Origin: Hypericum androsaemum
Taxonomy: Eukaryota > Streptophyta > Magnoliopsida > Malpighiales > Hypericaceae
Length of the DNA: 64,000 nt
Direction: 5' to 3'
NCBI GenBank assembly: GCA_963995505.1
Contig: OZ023182.1
Location: forward strand, 17,149,619-17,213,618
This document shows, piece after piece, positions 1-11,134 of this stretch. Numbering within the stretch: the first letter of the stretch is position 1; every line of letters starts with the position of its first letter. Both the position numbers and the translations under genes were made by a program. The notes below the pieces were generated by a model that was given only the letters and a program-made list of their open reading frames with translations, had not been told where the DNA came from and did no database searches.

Positions 1-3000
1 GCATAATGTATGCCATGGTTTATGGTATGTTTTAAATACCGTAAAACCCTTTCTAGAGCTAGCCAGTGATCCTTTCCTGGATTACTTGTGAATCTACTAA
101 GTTTACTAACTGAGTACGCAATATCGGGACGAGTGCAGTTTGTTAAATACATCAAGCTCCCGATAATTTGCGCATACTTCAGTTGCGATACTGGGTCCCC
201 TCGATTCTTGGCTAAGTGTAGATTCAAATCTACTGGAGTCTTAACCGGAGGTTTGTCGAAAGCTTCAAATTTCTTGAGCACATTTTCCACGTAGTGGGAT
301 TGTGTCAAGATAATTTCGTCAGCTTTCCTAGAAATTTTTATTCCTAGTATGACGTCTGCCAGACCCATATCTTTCATGTCAAAGTGGTTTTTTAACATGT
401 TCTTAGTTTTCACAATAACCTCTTTATTGCTTCCCATAATTAGTAAGTCATCTACATAGAGACATACAATTACGTAAGCTTCAGGTGTGCCCTTAATGTA
501 AACACATTTATTGCACTCATTGATCTTAAATCCATTTGACAGCATTGTTCCGTCAAATTTCTCGTGCCACTGTTTCGGCGCTTGTTTTAGCCCGTATAGT
601 GACTTGACTAGTCGGCACACTTTATGCTCTTGTCCGGGAGCTACAAACCCTTCAGGTTGCTCCATGTATATCTCCTCTTCCAGTTCTCCATTTAGGAAAG
701 CTGTTTTTACATCCATTTGGTGGATCTCGAGGTTATAGAGTGCTGCAACAGCTATGAGTACTCTAATCGATGTGATTCTTGTGACAGGCGAATACGTGTC
801 AAAGAAATCATATCCCTCCTTCTGCTTGAACCCCTTAGCTACCAATCGAGCTTTGTACTTGTCAATTGATCCATCAGCTTTGTATTTCCTTTTTAGGATC
901 CACCTGCATCCCAAAGGTTTACAGCCCGGTGGGAGATCCACGATTTCCCACGTGTGGTTTTGCATAATGGATTCTATCTCACTATTGATAGCTTCCTTCC
1001 AGAGAGGAGCATCTGGACTGGACAATGCCTCTTGGATTGTCCTGGGTTCATCTTCTAACGCATAGGTTAGATAGTCCGGACCGAAAGATTTGGTTATCTT
1101 CGTCCGTTTGCTGCGTCTAGGTTCATCATCTTTCTGATTTGACCCTTGCGTAGTCTCGTGAGCCCTTTTCTTCGGACTTGCTTCCTTTCTTTCCTTATTA
1201 GGAAAGCTTTCTTCAAAGAACGTTGCGTTCCTTGATTCTATGACCATTCCCGTGTTTATCTCAGGGTTTTCAGATTTATGCACCAAGAATCGATAAGCAC
1301 TACTATTTTGCGCATATCCGATAAAGATGCAATCAATGGTCTTGGGTCCTATTCACACCTGTTTAGGCTTAGGTACTTTGACCTTTGCTAGGCACCCCCA
1401 CACTTTAAGGTAACCGTAGGAAGGCTTCCTTCCTTTCCATAGTTCATATGGAGTTTTATCCCTTTTCTTGTGTGGCAATTTGTTTAGAATGTGGTTAGCT
1501 GAGAGCACAGCTTCCCCCCACATGTTCCGGGGTAAGCCCGAGCTAATCAACATAGCGTTCATCATCTCCTTAAGAGTTCGATTTCTGCGTTCAGCTACGC
1601 CATTCGATTGAGGTGAGTATGGAGCAGTCGTTTGATGAACAATGCCATGTTCTTGACAGAGTTCCTCAAACGGAGCTACATATTCTCCTCCTCGATCACT
1701 TCGGATCATTTTGATTTTCATGCTGAGTTGATTTTCAACCTCATTCTTATATCTCTTAAAAGCATCAAGAGCTTCGTCTTTGCCCTTTAAGAGATATACG
1801 TAACAGTATCTCGTGCAATCATCGATAAACGTGATGAAGTATTTCTTCCCGCCTTTAGTTTACACGTGTTTCATATCGCAAGTGTCCGTATGAATTAACT
1901 CTAAAGGCGTAGTACTTCTTTCCACTGAATGGAAAGGTGCTTTGGTCATTTTAGCCTCCACACATACTTCACATTTATCGGATGGGTTGAACTCTAGATT
2001 CGGTAATAAATTTAAACTTACTAACTTTCTTAGCGAGTTTAGATTTACGTGTCCTAATCTACCATGCCATAAATTAGAACACTCGGCCAAGTAAGAAGAA
2101 GCATTAACTTTATTTTCACCGTTAAAGGTGCGATGTACAGTTATTACATTCATCTTAAATAGCCCCCTTTCTAGATAACCCTTTCCTATGAATTGACCCG
2201 CTTTGGTCAGTACAAACTTATCAGCCTCAAATACAAGCTTAAGACCGGCTTTACTTAACAGTGAGCCAGAAACTAAGTTCTTGCGGATGTCCGGGACATG
2301 CAGCACATCCTTGAGGGTCAGCTCCTTTCCTGAGGTCAGCTTCAGGACCACCTTTCCCAGACCAACGATCTTGGACGTTGCGGAGTTTCCCATGAACAGC
2401 TTTCGGCCGGTGATCGGGATATAGTTCGAGAACATCTCCTTGTCCGAGCAGACGTGGCGGGTAGCTCCAGTGTCCACGAACCACTCTCTCGGATTGTCCA
2501 CCAGGTTGGCTTCAAACACTACAGCTGACAGATCCATCTGGGACAAGTCTTCAGCCAGGTTAGCCCTTCCTTGGTCGTCCTTCTTTGGCTGGCGACAATC
2601 CTTAGCCATGTGTCCGGGTTTCCCGCAGTTGTAGCAGTCGCCCTTGATCTTTTTCTTCTTGGGCTTTTGCTCCTTCTGCTTATCCTCGGACTTCTTCCTC
2701 TTCTTGCCACTTTTTCCCTCAGCGAGGTGCACGGTGGTCTCAGAGTTGGCCTTGCCTTGCTTGACTTCGGATTTTCGGTTGTCTTCCTCGATCCTTAGTC
2801 TCACTATTAGGTCTTCTAGGCTCATGTCCTTCCTCTTGTGCTTGAGGTAGCTCTTGAAATCCTTCCACAGCGGGGGGAGCTTCTCGATCATCGCAGCTAC
2901 TTGGAAGGACTCGCTGAGTTGCATCCCTTCGGCTTGGATCTCGTGAAGGATCAGCTGCAACTCTTGCACTTGGTCGATGACCTTCTTGGAGTCCACCATT

Positions 3001-3354
3001 TTGAAGTCGAGGAATCGTCCGACGATGAATTTCTTCGTCCCGGCATCCTCCGTTTTGTACTTCTTCTCGAGTGAACTCCACAGCTCTTTAGCGGTCTTAG
3101 CTTCCGCGTAGACGTTGTAGAGCGTGTCGTCTAGTCCATTCAGGACGTAGTTCCGGCATAGGAAGTCGCTGTGACTCCATGCATCGAGGGCGTTGATCTT
3201 CTGTTGATCTGCCTCATTTTCCGCTACCTTCGGAGCCTCTTCCTTCAGGAATCGGACCAGGTTAAGCGTCGTCAGGTAGAACAACATCTTCTGTTGCCTT
3301 AGCCCGTAGCGCACTGAAATATACGGGGCAATCTCGTCTTACGGAGAAAGTGTC
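1..3354 (-). mobile_element. Ty1/copia retrotransposon, 5' and 3' truncated, gag-pol with two in-frame stops
   Basis: Reading leftwards on the minus strand, one frame runs from about 3330 to the window edge. In order: UBN2-type gag (about 2700-3290), a CCHC zinc knuckle [14 protein letters not shown] (near 2620), the protease motif DTGA (near 2480), a GAG-pre-integrase region (about 1960-2150), an integrase core with SDRGGEY and SPQSNGVAERRNRT (about 1550-1720), and a reverse transcriptase with YVDD (near 450). The frame stays open to base 1, within the region following the RT core. It is interrupted only by TAA at 1860-1862 and TGA at 1353-1355. Upstream of the gag homology there is no primer-binding site or clear LTR, and the usual gag N-terminus is missing. 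The downstream end lies outside the window. This is a dead or read-through-dependent copy. Confidence 0.9.
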
Positions 3355-3410
3355 CAACACTTGCCTCGACTGAAGTGATCCTAATCAAGTACACTAACTC
3401 CGACAACCAA

Positions 3411-4079
3411 CAAGGGTGAGTATGTGTCGGTGTCATGGTTTTCAACCATTATTGGCACCGACAGCAGAAAAAAACTGAAATGGTCACTGACGGTGACACG
3501 ATTTAATGGTACGCCGACGGTGCGGCGGTGTGGATTCCTGTTGATCGGGTTGACGGTGTTCACCGACGATTGGGATTTTAGGGTTCTGACGAAGAGGAGC
3601 GGCTAATCGAGAAGGGGTCGGGAGGAGGGAGGGGTTGAGGTCGGGAGGGATAGAAGGGGAGGGAGATCGGGAGGGATGGAGAAGGGGTCGGGAGGAGGGA
3701 GGGGTGGAGGTCGGAAGGGAGAGGAGAGGAGAGGAGGGAGCGGAGGGAGGTCGGGAGGGATGGTGGTCAGGACTCAGGAGGGAGAGTGAAAAGGTTGAGC
3801 TAAGCTTCAATGGAAGCTCGCGAGAAGGAAAGGGGAAAGTGAACTCGGGGGAAGTGTGAAGGAGACGGGGAAAATGGAAGCTCGCGAGAGGAGGGAGGGG
3901 TGGAGCTCCGTCTAACATCGGTGTATCGGTTGGTCGGGTTGGTTAAAAAACAACACAGAAGTTACAGATTTAACCCAAATATCAACCCACGACACCGTTC
4001 AGTGTTTCAGTGTTCGATGTTTCGGCGTGATCGGGTTATCGGATTGTCGGGTTTTTTCGGGTTAATGCTCAGCCCCAAG
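3411..4079. mobile_element. hAT-like non-autonomous element remnant
   Basis: The left end reads CAAGGGTGAGTATG and the right end, reversed, reads TTGGGGCTGAGCATTAA. Both resemble the CAGGGGTGAGCA-type termini of plant hAT elements, and the subterminal DNA is rich in CGGGTT/TCGGT motifs typical of such elements. I could not find an 8-bp target duplication. No transposase is encoded. Confidence 0.35.
3605..3900 (+). repeat. G-rich purine tract of degenerate GGGAGG units
   Basis: About 300 bases consist almost only of purines on the plus strand, built from irregular copies of GGTCGGGAGGGATGG and GGGAGGAGGGAGGGG. Runs of three or more G at close spacing could form G-quadruplexes. The long reading frames here are compositional artefacts of the tract. 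Confidence 0.8.
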
Positions 4080-5257
4080 TTAAAGTGAGTGAACTGGCTT
4101 AACTGACAAGGATGAAACTGCGTTAATTTCTGGTCCAAATGCTTTCTAAATTTGAGATTAAATTTTAGATGTCGGATAGTGATCAGACTAAATATTTTGA
4201 AACATTGACGGAAAGTACTAGCATAAAATTCCTTTCCTAATACTAAAACAGAATCTGCGAGGTATTATCCAAAACACCACTCATTCACGTGTATTATTTA
4301 TAGAATCTGCTCACGAGGACCTACTAGCAGCAGACTTCTAAGTTCTTCACCCATATGGTCATTCACCACGGAAGTGCAAATGGACTATTATTCCACCAAA
4401 TCAACTTGTTCGATGCAAGAAGAACTGTGGCCCCAAGAAAAGATCATCTACAACTGGGTATTGCTTCTTCTCACACACTTGCCGGACACTTTCAGCAAAA
4501 ACAAGTTGTTTTCAGAAAGGACTCGGTATGTAAACATTAACGGGACCTATTAGTCCGGAGTCGAACCAGATTCGACTACACGGGACATCAAAACTCATCC
4601 TATGGAGAGCTATGAACTTAAAACCTCTAATCTAAATAAAGTAAAAATAACCTATCATCAGATGGTCTACAAACTCGTAATTGCAAAAACTAGTTGGAAA
4701 TAACTTGTAGGTTAGATAATGGGAAGCACTGAGAATTATATATTACAAACCGAGTTAGTTCATACATTTATAATACGGTCTCTACCTTTGGATGGAGATC
4801 AATAATACACACCTCTGTATTAGCCATTTCACATGGATATCTTCGGATCATAAACGAATTAAAAAAGTACAAGGTCCCCTGATATTCAATGGACCATCTT
4901 GTTGTTTCCCACAGCATCAGACTAAAATTTAAATAATCGAGTGTCAGGACACAAAAAATATTGAATTTCAGAAAGACACTAGCAATGTTAATAGTTACCT
5001 TGGCAGATAGACAGTGCATGATATCTAACATCACATAATATGGCATGATCTCATTAAATTCATGCACGGGGTTGGCATAAAATTAATGGCATTTTTGGCT
5101 CCATATGACTACAGGCAGCTCCAGGCTCCAGCTGACATGTCCAATAGAGGCAACAACACCACACGTTCAAACCCAATCTGTACTGTCCACTTGCAAGAAT
5201 CGGACGCTCCGGTCGAGTACACTCCACGTAATACAACTGAGCCTCCTTCAATTTCAG
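4080..5257. other. AT-rich spacer, no gene recognised
   Basis: No coding frame or RNA gene is supported. If the OFP gene at 5301 has an upstream exon, it should lie in this stretch, but I did not recognise it. Confidence 0.5.
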
Positions 5258-5300
5258 GAATTTATATCTGTTTCACAACTTTATAAGACACCAGCCGTGC

Positions 5301-5660
5301 ATGACTTTTAGGATTAGACAGGAGTATAGCGACATGGAACTTTCTCCCGAGAGAGTTGGCAAGGGAAAGGTTAAGGGTCGCCTGAAACAGAGGAACAACA
5401 ACAAGATTAGCTTCTCGGCCAGCCTGCCTGAAGACGTACGAGGTGTTTTCGCGGGTAGTATCTGTGTGGTTCAGCTCTCCCTGGACCCATTTTCTGACTT
5501 GAGATCTTCCATATTGGAGATGATTCGGCAGGTCGGCGTCCGCAGCTGGAGTGAGATGGAAGAGTTGATCTACTGCTACATTGCTCTCAATCCGCCAGAG
5601 GTTCATCATATCATCACGGATGTTTTTTTAAGCTTGCGTCATTCATCTCCTCAAGATTGA
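5301..5660 (+). CDS. OVATE family protein (OFP), last exon or complete short gene
   Basis: The 119-residue frame ends in an OVATE (DUF623) domain at residues 62-112. It begins DPFSDLRSSILEMI, continues SWSEMEELIYCYIALN and closes HHIITDVF, which matches the family pattern of an acidic patch, a helix and the LN-P-HH-I-F segment. OFPs are plant transcriptional repressors that bind TALE homeodomain proteins and TRM proteins and affect organ shape. The frame stays open upstream of the ATG at 5301 to a good 3' splice site (AATTTCAG, ending 5257), so the ATG may be internal and an upstream exon may exist. The N-terminal half is basic (KGKVKGRLKQR). The gene converges with the PPR gene at 6364. A frameshifted duplicate lies at 10783-11050. 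Confidence 0.75.
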   Translation: MTFRIRQEYSDMELSPERVGKGKVKGRLKQRNNNKISFSASLPEDVRGVFAGSICVVQLSLDPFSDLRSSILEMIRQVGVRSWSEMEELIYCYIALNPPEVHHIITDVFLSLRHSSPQD

Positions 5661-6363
5661 TAATTTTAAGAAAATCATGTTTTCTGTTAACTCTCTTGAT
5701 GGCAACTTTAAGAGAATATTTAGTGATGCATTTGATCAACAAGGTACACTTCTTATCTTGCAAGTTTCCGGCAACCTGTGGAGAATGGAAGTTAGCTTCT
5801 GAGGCTAGATACTTGAAAGAGATGGAGACAATTTGTAAATAAAATCAGGTACCACCTAATTGTTTGAAGCATAAAAAACACTTGCAGAAAAGCACCAGAA
5901 ATCAATCTTTAGGAAATTCTCTTATAAGGGTCATATTCCTGAGAAGGTTAAGCATACCACATGGAAACCATGATCGTTTAGAAAGAGACGCGAGAATATA
6001 AAGAACATCCAAGTACCTATAGTGACATATGCCAAAAGCATTTTCAGCTTGTAGGAATCATAATTGTCTTAATAGATATGGCGCAAGTGTTCAGCCTTGT
6101 AAGAGATATCTTAGAAAATATTTTGTTGCAAATTGGGACCAAATAGGTTAGGTGAATTGCTGAAAGACGAGAGAAATAATGGTTGTAACAAAATAACAAC
6201 AAAAATGGAAACATTAATAAAATAATCAAGAGCATATCAGCAAACCTGTCTCTGATATGTTTCTGACTGTTAGAGAAGCACTTTACAGCCATGAAGCTAA
6301 ATTAACGAAGCAGCAAGCAACACTGCTGATTTGCCAACTCTTGCAGCCATGTAAGAAGCGTTT
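5661..6363. other. Spacer between convergent OFP and PPR genes
   Basis: Both genes end here, so it should hold both 3' UTRs. Short pieces recur in the decayed copy near 11060-11110. Bases 6290-6363 resemble the lost C-terminal coding region of the PPR gene (see that entry). Confidence 0.5.
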
Positions 6364-8511
6364 TCATATTTGACTATATAGAGGAAACGGCGTGTTCTGA
6401 ACCATTGTATGCGCTTCCTTGAGATGTCCATGCTTAGCAAGCAAGTCGGCGATACAGTGGTAATGGTCAAGCTCTTGTTTGACCCCGTAGTTGGTCATCT
6501 TCTCAAACAATTCCATCCCTTCTCTCACTAAACCACCATGTCTGCAGGCTGTAAGTACTGCATTAAAAGTAACTTTGTCGGGTATGAAACCCCTACATTC
6601 CATCTCCTGGAAGCTCTCCAATGCCTGATGAGCAAGACCATTAGTTCCAAGTGCCGAAACTAGTGCTGTCCACGTGATTATGTTTCTGTCTGTTACACTG
6701 TCAAAAACTTTGACAGAACTGGAAGGGTCACCGCATTTTCCATACATGTCTATCAGCACATTGTGCACAAATGCATCAGAAGATCCGGAGCTGGTTTTTA
6801 TGAGGATGCCATGGATACAAGTCCCCAAGCTAAGGTCACATAGGTTACTGCAGACACTTATAAGGGTAACAAAAGTGTAATTGTCCGGAATGATTTTCGC
6901 AGTGTGCATATGTTTAAAGAGTTCGATAACCTCCTTGTAATGACCATTGCGAGCACAAGCAGCAATGACAATGTTCCAAGACACAATATCTGGTTCATCA
7001 AGCCTTGAAAGTAACTTCAAAGTCTCGAGGTACTGACCAGACCGGCTTAAAATTCCAGCAACACTGTTGGACGAAATTGTGGAAAGTGGAGTTTCTACGG
7101 AAGTAACAAAGATCAATGCGTCTGCAAATAGGAAATTGCTACCATAAGATTTAACAAGAGAACTCATGACATATTGGTTATTTTCGTATCCCCATTTTAT
7201 CACCAAAGAGTGAAGCTGCAGCAACTCCAAAGTTGTTGCTGATTTTAGAGCAGCAGAATATGAAAATTCATTAGGCTGGTAACCTAATCGGAGCATTTCT
7301 AGCAGCAAAGATACAGAAGCAGAAGAGCAATTGTTTGCATAGCCTAGGATCAACACATTCCAAGAAACCACGTTTTTCTCAGAAATCCCACCAAAGCAGT
7401 AATTGGCATCATCTAGCTTATTGCACTTTGCGTAATAATTAACCAAGGAAGTACCCACCTGAGTATCAGCTTCCAAACCAGAAATGATTATTTTAGCATG
7501 GAAAAGCTCACCAATCAACGGGATTTGGCAGTTGGTGCAAGAGTTGATTAGACTTACATAAGTTGCCTGGTTAGGCATGATCCCAGACAAAACCATTTTA
7601 GAAAGGCACATTAGTGCTTTCCCTAGTTCATTAGCTTTGGCCACGGCCTTGATGATTATATTCCACGTCACAACATCCTTCCATTCCACATCCTCACACA
7701 ACTTCTCCACTATTTCCAACCTTGCACACTGTACGTACACATTGATAAGAGAGTTCATAACCGACACTATATTAGAAAATCCACTTTTCGTGACTAAAAC
7801 ATGCACTTGTTTTGCCAAAACCAAATCTTGCTCAGCCCCTAATCCAGATAGAATCCCCATAAACGATCCTTCAGATAAAGAACCCTGCTTCCTGACAAGG
7901 TCGCGAAACAAGACAACGCAATCTTCCACGGACCCAGTCCGCCCTAAAAGACTCATCATAGAGTTCCAACTTGTCAAACTTTTCACAGGCATGTCATCGA
8001 AAATTCGGAAAGCCTCTTCCAGGAACCCACATCTCCCTGCCAAACCAAACAAAGCAGTCCCAACAAAAGCATCAGCATCGTACAACCCGCACTTCATTGC
8101 CACTGCCAGCAACAAAAACCCATCTCGGAACCTCATCGTCGGGCACGATAATAACCCAGCCAGGGTATGGTGATTTGGCTTCAACCCGCAACCAATCATC
8201 TCCCGGAAGGTCCTCCACACCTCCTCTAAATCACTATTCCTGCTCCACGCACTGATCATAGAGTTATACGAAACCCTAGTTCTCTGGGGCATACTATCGA
8301 ACACCTTCCGTGCAAGTGGTACTTCATCGAGAGACGCGTAGATAGTGATGAGGTTGTTGTGGAGAAACGCGGGCTGGTCAGGGTTCGGGCCGAGGGTGAT
8401 GGCCAGCGCGTGTAGAGGCGTGGCGGTCTCGAGGGAACGAAGCCTCGAGCAGGCCTGAAGAAGATTGAGAAGACGCTGCTGCTGTTTGATGAAGCTCGCA
8501 TTGTAGCTCAT
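6364..8511 (-). CDS. PLS-class pentatricopeptide repeat protein, C-terminally truncated
   Basis: This is a single-exon gene of 715 residues starting MSYNASFIKQQQ. PPR units recur about every 35 residues. Characteristic strings include NNLITIYASLDEVPLARKVF (about 52-71), SYNSMISAWSRN (about 80-91), SWNIVIAACARNGHYKEVIE (about 530-550) and VHNVLIDMYGKCG (about 600). Family knowledge: such proteins bind organelle RNA in sequence-specific fashion in editing, splicing or stability. The start is the first ATG of the frame and is conserved in the decayed copy at 12251. No E or DYW domain is present. The frame stops with TGA (6364-6366) after PFPLYSQI, where the family usually has Trp, and the next codons read KRFLHGCK, which looks like the E-motif start. 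The resemblance to Arabidopsis At3g58590 is from memory and unverified. It may be functional without the tail, or a young pseudogene. Confidence 0.88.
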   Translation of the reverse strand: MSYNASFIKQQQRLLNLLQACSRLRSLETATPLHALAITLGPNPDQPAFLHNNLITIYASLDEVPLARKVFDSMPQRTRVSYNSMISAWSRNSDLEEVWRTFREMIGCGLKPNHHTLAGLLSCPTMRFRDGFLLLAVAMKCGLYDADAFVGTALFGLAGRCGFLEEAFRIFDDMPVKSLTSWNSMMSLLGRTGSVEDCVVLFRDLVRKQGSLSEGSFMGILSGLGAEQDLVLAKQVHVLVTKSGFSNIVSVMNSLINVYVQCARLEIVEKLCEDVEWKDVVTWNIIIKAVAKANELGKALMCLSKMVLSGIMPNQATYVSLINSCTNCQIPLIGELFHAKIIISGLEADTQVGTSLVNYYAKCNKLDDANYCFGGISEKNVVSWNVLILGYANNCSSASVSLLLEMLRLGYQPNEFSYSAALKSATTLELLQLHSLVIKWGYENNQYVMSSLVKSYGSNFLFADALIFVTSVETPLSTISSNSVAGILSRSGQYLETLKLLSRLDEPDIVSWNIVIAACARNGHYKEVIELFKHMHTAKIIPDNYTFVTLISVCSNLCDLSLGTCIHGILIKTSSGSSDAFVHNVLIDMYGKCGDPSSSVKVFDSVTDRNIITWTALVSALGTNGLAHQALESFQEMECRGFIPDKVTFNAVLTACRHGGLVREGMELFEKMTNYGVKQELDHYHCIADLLAKHGHLKEAHTMVQNTPFPLYSQI

Positions 8512-9615
8512 GCAGGCGCGCGGGACGGAGCAGTGGTTTGGTTTGCCTTTTTTGACCGTTTGAACTCGTCGTATATTACCAGCGCCCTGTATCCAAACGA
8601 CGCTTCCTCTAAAAAAAAGAGAGAGGGTATTTTCGTAATTTTGTTTCTTGATTAGGTCTTCTCCATAGTGATTGATTTTACGTATGGTGGAAAATAAACA
8701 GATGTCACGAGTTTGAGTTATCTGGATTCTGGAATGCTATCATAAAATTTATGTTTTAAAATGTTGAGCAATAATTAATATTAGGTGCATAGGATAATGA
8801 ATTTTATCTCGTTTTCGAGAGGTCGTCTAAAGTCCTGAAATTTAGGTTCTTTCGTCTAAGATTTTAGACTGGATATAAATTTTGTAACACATCGAGCATT
8901 AGATTTCAAGAAATTTACAAAACTCCCACGTTATTGTGAGAGGCCAAATTAGCACGTTCGGTCATAAGTAACCCCATATCCGTTGAGCAGGGTTCGACAA
9001 TTAATTTTAAGTTAATCATTGAAATTTTTTATTTTTGCAATTTGAATTCGTTTAAAAATTTAGGAGCTATGGCTCTCCTCGTAAGTTTCATGTCTAAGAA
9101 TCAAGAAAATAAGTATTGCTTGATGCGGCGAGTTTCGTTGAGTCCTATTCTAACGAGTGGGAAGGAGTTGGAGTTCAATGTGGAAAACTATTATTAGACA
9201 CAAAATAGAAATTAGTTTCATAAACTAAAACAGCTCTGATAATAATAAAAAGAAAGCGTGGAAAAATCTTATTCATAGTTTTGACTCATTTTAATAATAG
9301 TAAAAAGATGCTAGTAGTCGCTTGAAATATGGTTCTCAGATTTTAATTAACCTATTTTTTAATGTAGAAAAATATTATTAGACTAATTCTAATTATAGGA
9401 TTCTAATTGTATTTGTTGAGTTACAAAAGGAGACCATTTGAGCTATATTCCTTAAACTGGTTAACGATAATTAATATTTATCAGCAATGGAAAATATTTA
9501 GTAGTAACCAGGAGTTGCATTCCCTTAAATTATTGTGGGAATGAAGCCGGACTTTTCTACCCAAAAAAAATGGAGCCGGACTTTAAAACAAAGCGCAGAA
9601 ATTAATAAAATGAAG
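8512..9615. other. PPR upstream flank, conserved in the duplicate copy
   Basis: AT-rich DNA upstream of the PPR start. It matches 12252-13034 plus 14117-14480 almost base for base, the second copy being split by the transposon at 13035-14116. It therefore gives the empty site for that insertion. No gene seen. Confidence 0.8.
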
Positions 9616-9629
9616 AAAAAAAATTAACT

Positions 9630-9838
9630 GAGTTCTATGTTTGTTTAGATAGTAATCTCCATCGAATATTGTTTGGATTTTATTTTTATTTATTTGAACA
9701 TTTCACTAATAAAAAAGGTGGGAAAAATCATTAAAAAATTCAAGTAGTCATCTTTTAGCAGAGTTTTATGTTTATTTGGATAGTAATCTCCATCGGATAT
9801 TGTTTGGATTAATTTTTATTTATTTATTGGAAGCTTCG
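9630..9838. repeat. Tandem duplication, period about 131 bp
   Basis: The string GATAGTAATCTCCATCG and its surroundings occur twice (from 9630 and from 9761) in AT-rich spacer. Confidence 0.8.
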
Positions 9839-10535
9839 TTAACTGTTTTAGAGAGATCACAATTCCTAACCCAAATATTTCTCTATATATGTACCTTACA
9901 TGCGTAGCTCATCAAATAGAAAGGGCACGATATGTGGTGAGTTACTTCAATTATGTCTTCCTTCAATTGATTCTTTAGATTTTTTTGGTTGTGCTTCTTT
10001 CCGTAATCTTGAATCTTTAATCCACCTTTTCATTGGAATTAAGTTCAGAGACCCCTCTTGCAAGAGTTCAAACTTTTCCTATATGAAATTTTGCAATAAT
10101 TTGGATTTTATACTTCACAAATGTCTCTTGTGTTTTACTCGTAATTCTGTTCAAATTTCTTAGTTGCGATTTTCATGAAAATAGATTTTAAATTTGAATC
10201 ACAATCTTTAATTGCTCCTGTCTATTGATGATCTTGTTCATCAATAAAATTTTATCTACTTAACACAACTGAAAATTTATCTTATGCTTAATATTTACAA
10301 GTGACAAAAATCAAATTAATATATGCTTTATCCTATATGTGAATAATGACTATTATGTTTGCTATCAACCTTTTTTATACATGTATTTGCATTTAGTAGA
10401 AATAGAATCGACAATTTATCTATTTTTGGATCAGCAGAATGGTTTTGTAATCTTCAAAAATCGGATGGAATCTAACCAACTTCCTAAACAGGTCAAGAAG
10501 ATGAAGCTAATTCCTTTGAGTATTGAGCCAAAAAT
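9839..10535. other. AT-rich spacer between duplicated segments
   Basis: No gene recognised. Short frames at 9900-10163 and 10339-10548 have no recognisable domains and AT-rich, spacer-like composition. Confidence 0.5.
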
Positions 10536-10741
10536 TTTACTTGCATAATTGATTGCACTCAATCCACTGTTTTGAGCTTGTCCTCGCTTGAAGCAAGGTC
10601 CTTTGGCAGCTGCGATGAAATTTGCATCTTCTTAGTATAATCTACTCGATAAGTTGCAAATTCTAGCTGCCAAGAGGCTTTACTTCAAGCGAGGAAGAAG
10701 CTCAAAATAGCGGATTGAATGCAATCCGTTATACAAGTAAA
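10536..10741. ncRNA. Long near-perfect foldback, miRNA-precursor-like (candidate)
   Basis: The left arm (10536 to about 10625) and the right arm (about 10650-10741) are nearly perfect inverted copies. Both contain TTTACTTG, ATTGCAYTCAATCC, TTTTGAGCTT, TCCTCGCTTGAAG and TTGGCAGCT on the same reading of each arm. Mismatches are few and the loop is about 20-30 nt. An arm-loop-arm shape of this size fits plant MIRNA genes, but also short foldback MITEs. I do not recognise a known miRNA family in it. Confidence 0.4.
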
Positions 10742-10782
10742 CGATCGAGAAGAGAAAAAATAAGAATCACCAAAATAGAAGA

Positions 10783-11050
10783 ACAACAACAAGATTAGCT
10801 TCTCGGTCAACCTGCCTAAAGATGTACGAGGTGTTTTCGTGGATAGTGTCTGCGTTGTTCAGCTTTCCTTGAATCCATTTCTCTGACTTCAGATCTTCCA
10901 TACTGGACATAATCAGGCAGGTCGGTGTCCGCAGCTGGAGCGAGATGGAAGAGTTGATCTACGGCTACATTGCACTCAATTTGCCTAAGGTTCATCATAT
11001 CACTACGGATCCATTTGTAAGCTTGTGTCAGTCATATCCTCAAGATTGCT
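10783..11050 (+). pseudogene. Decayed copy of the OFP exon
   Basis: Closely matches 5394-5660, starting at the shared AACAACAACAAGATTAGC. One extra C in the NPF(S) codon region (near 10880) shifts the frame and exposes TGA just before the OVATE helix. The first part of the exon is absent. It lies in the same relative position to a PPR copy as in the parental locus. Confidence 0.85.
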
Positions 11051-11134
11051 AATTCTCAGGAAGAACACCTGCAGAAAAGCACCAAAATCAAACTTTAGGA
11101 AATTCTCTTATAAAAATCATAAACCACCATTCCT

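Noticed and set aside
2203..3081. Plus- and minus-strand frames overlapping copia gag in other phases
   Set aside because: They overlap the gag/zinc-knuckle coding region and show no motif of their own.
3484..3918. Minus-strand 144-codon Pro/Ser-rich frame
   Set aside because: It is the complement of the purine tract. Composition alone keeps it open, and no domain or gene structure is visible.
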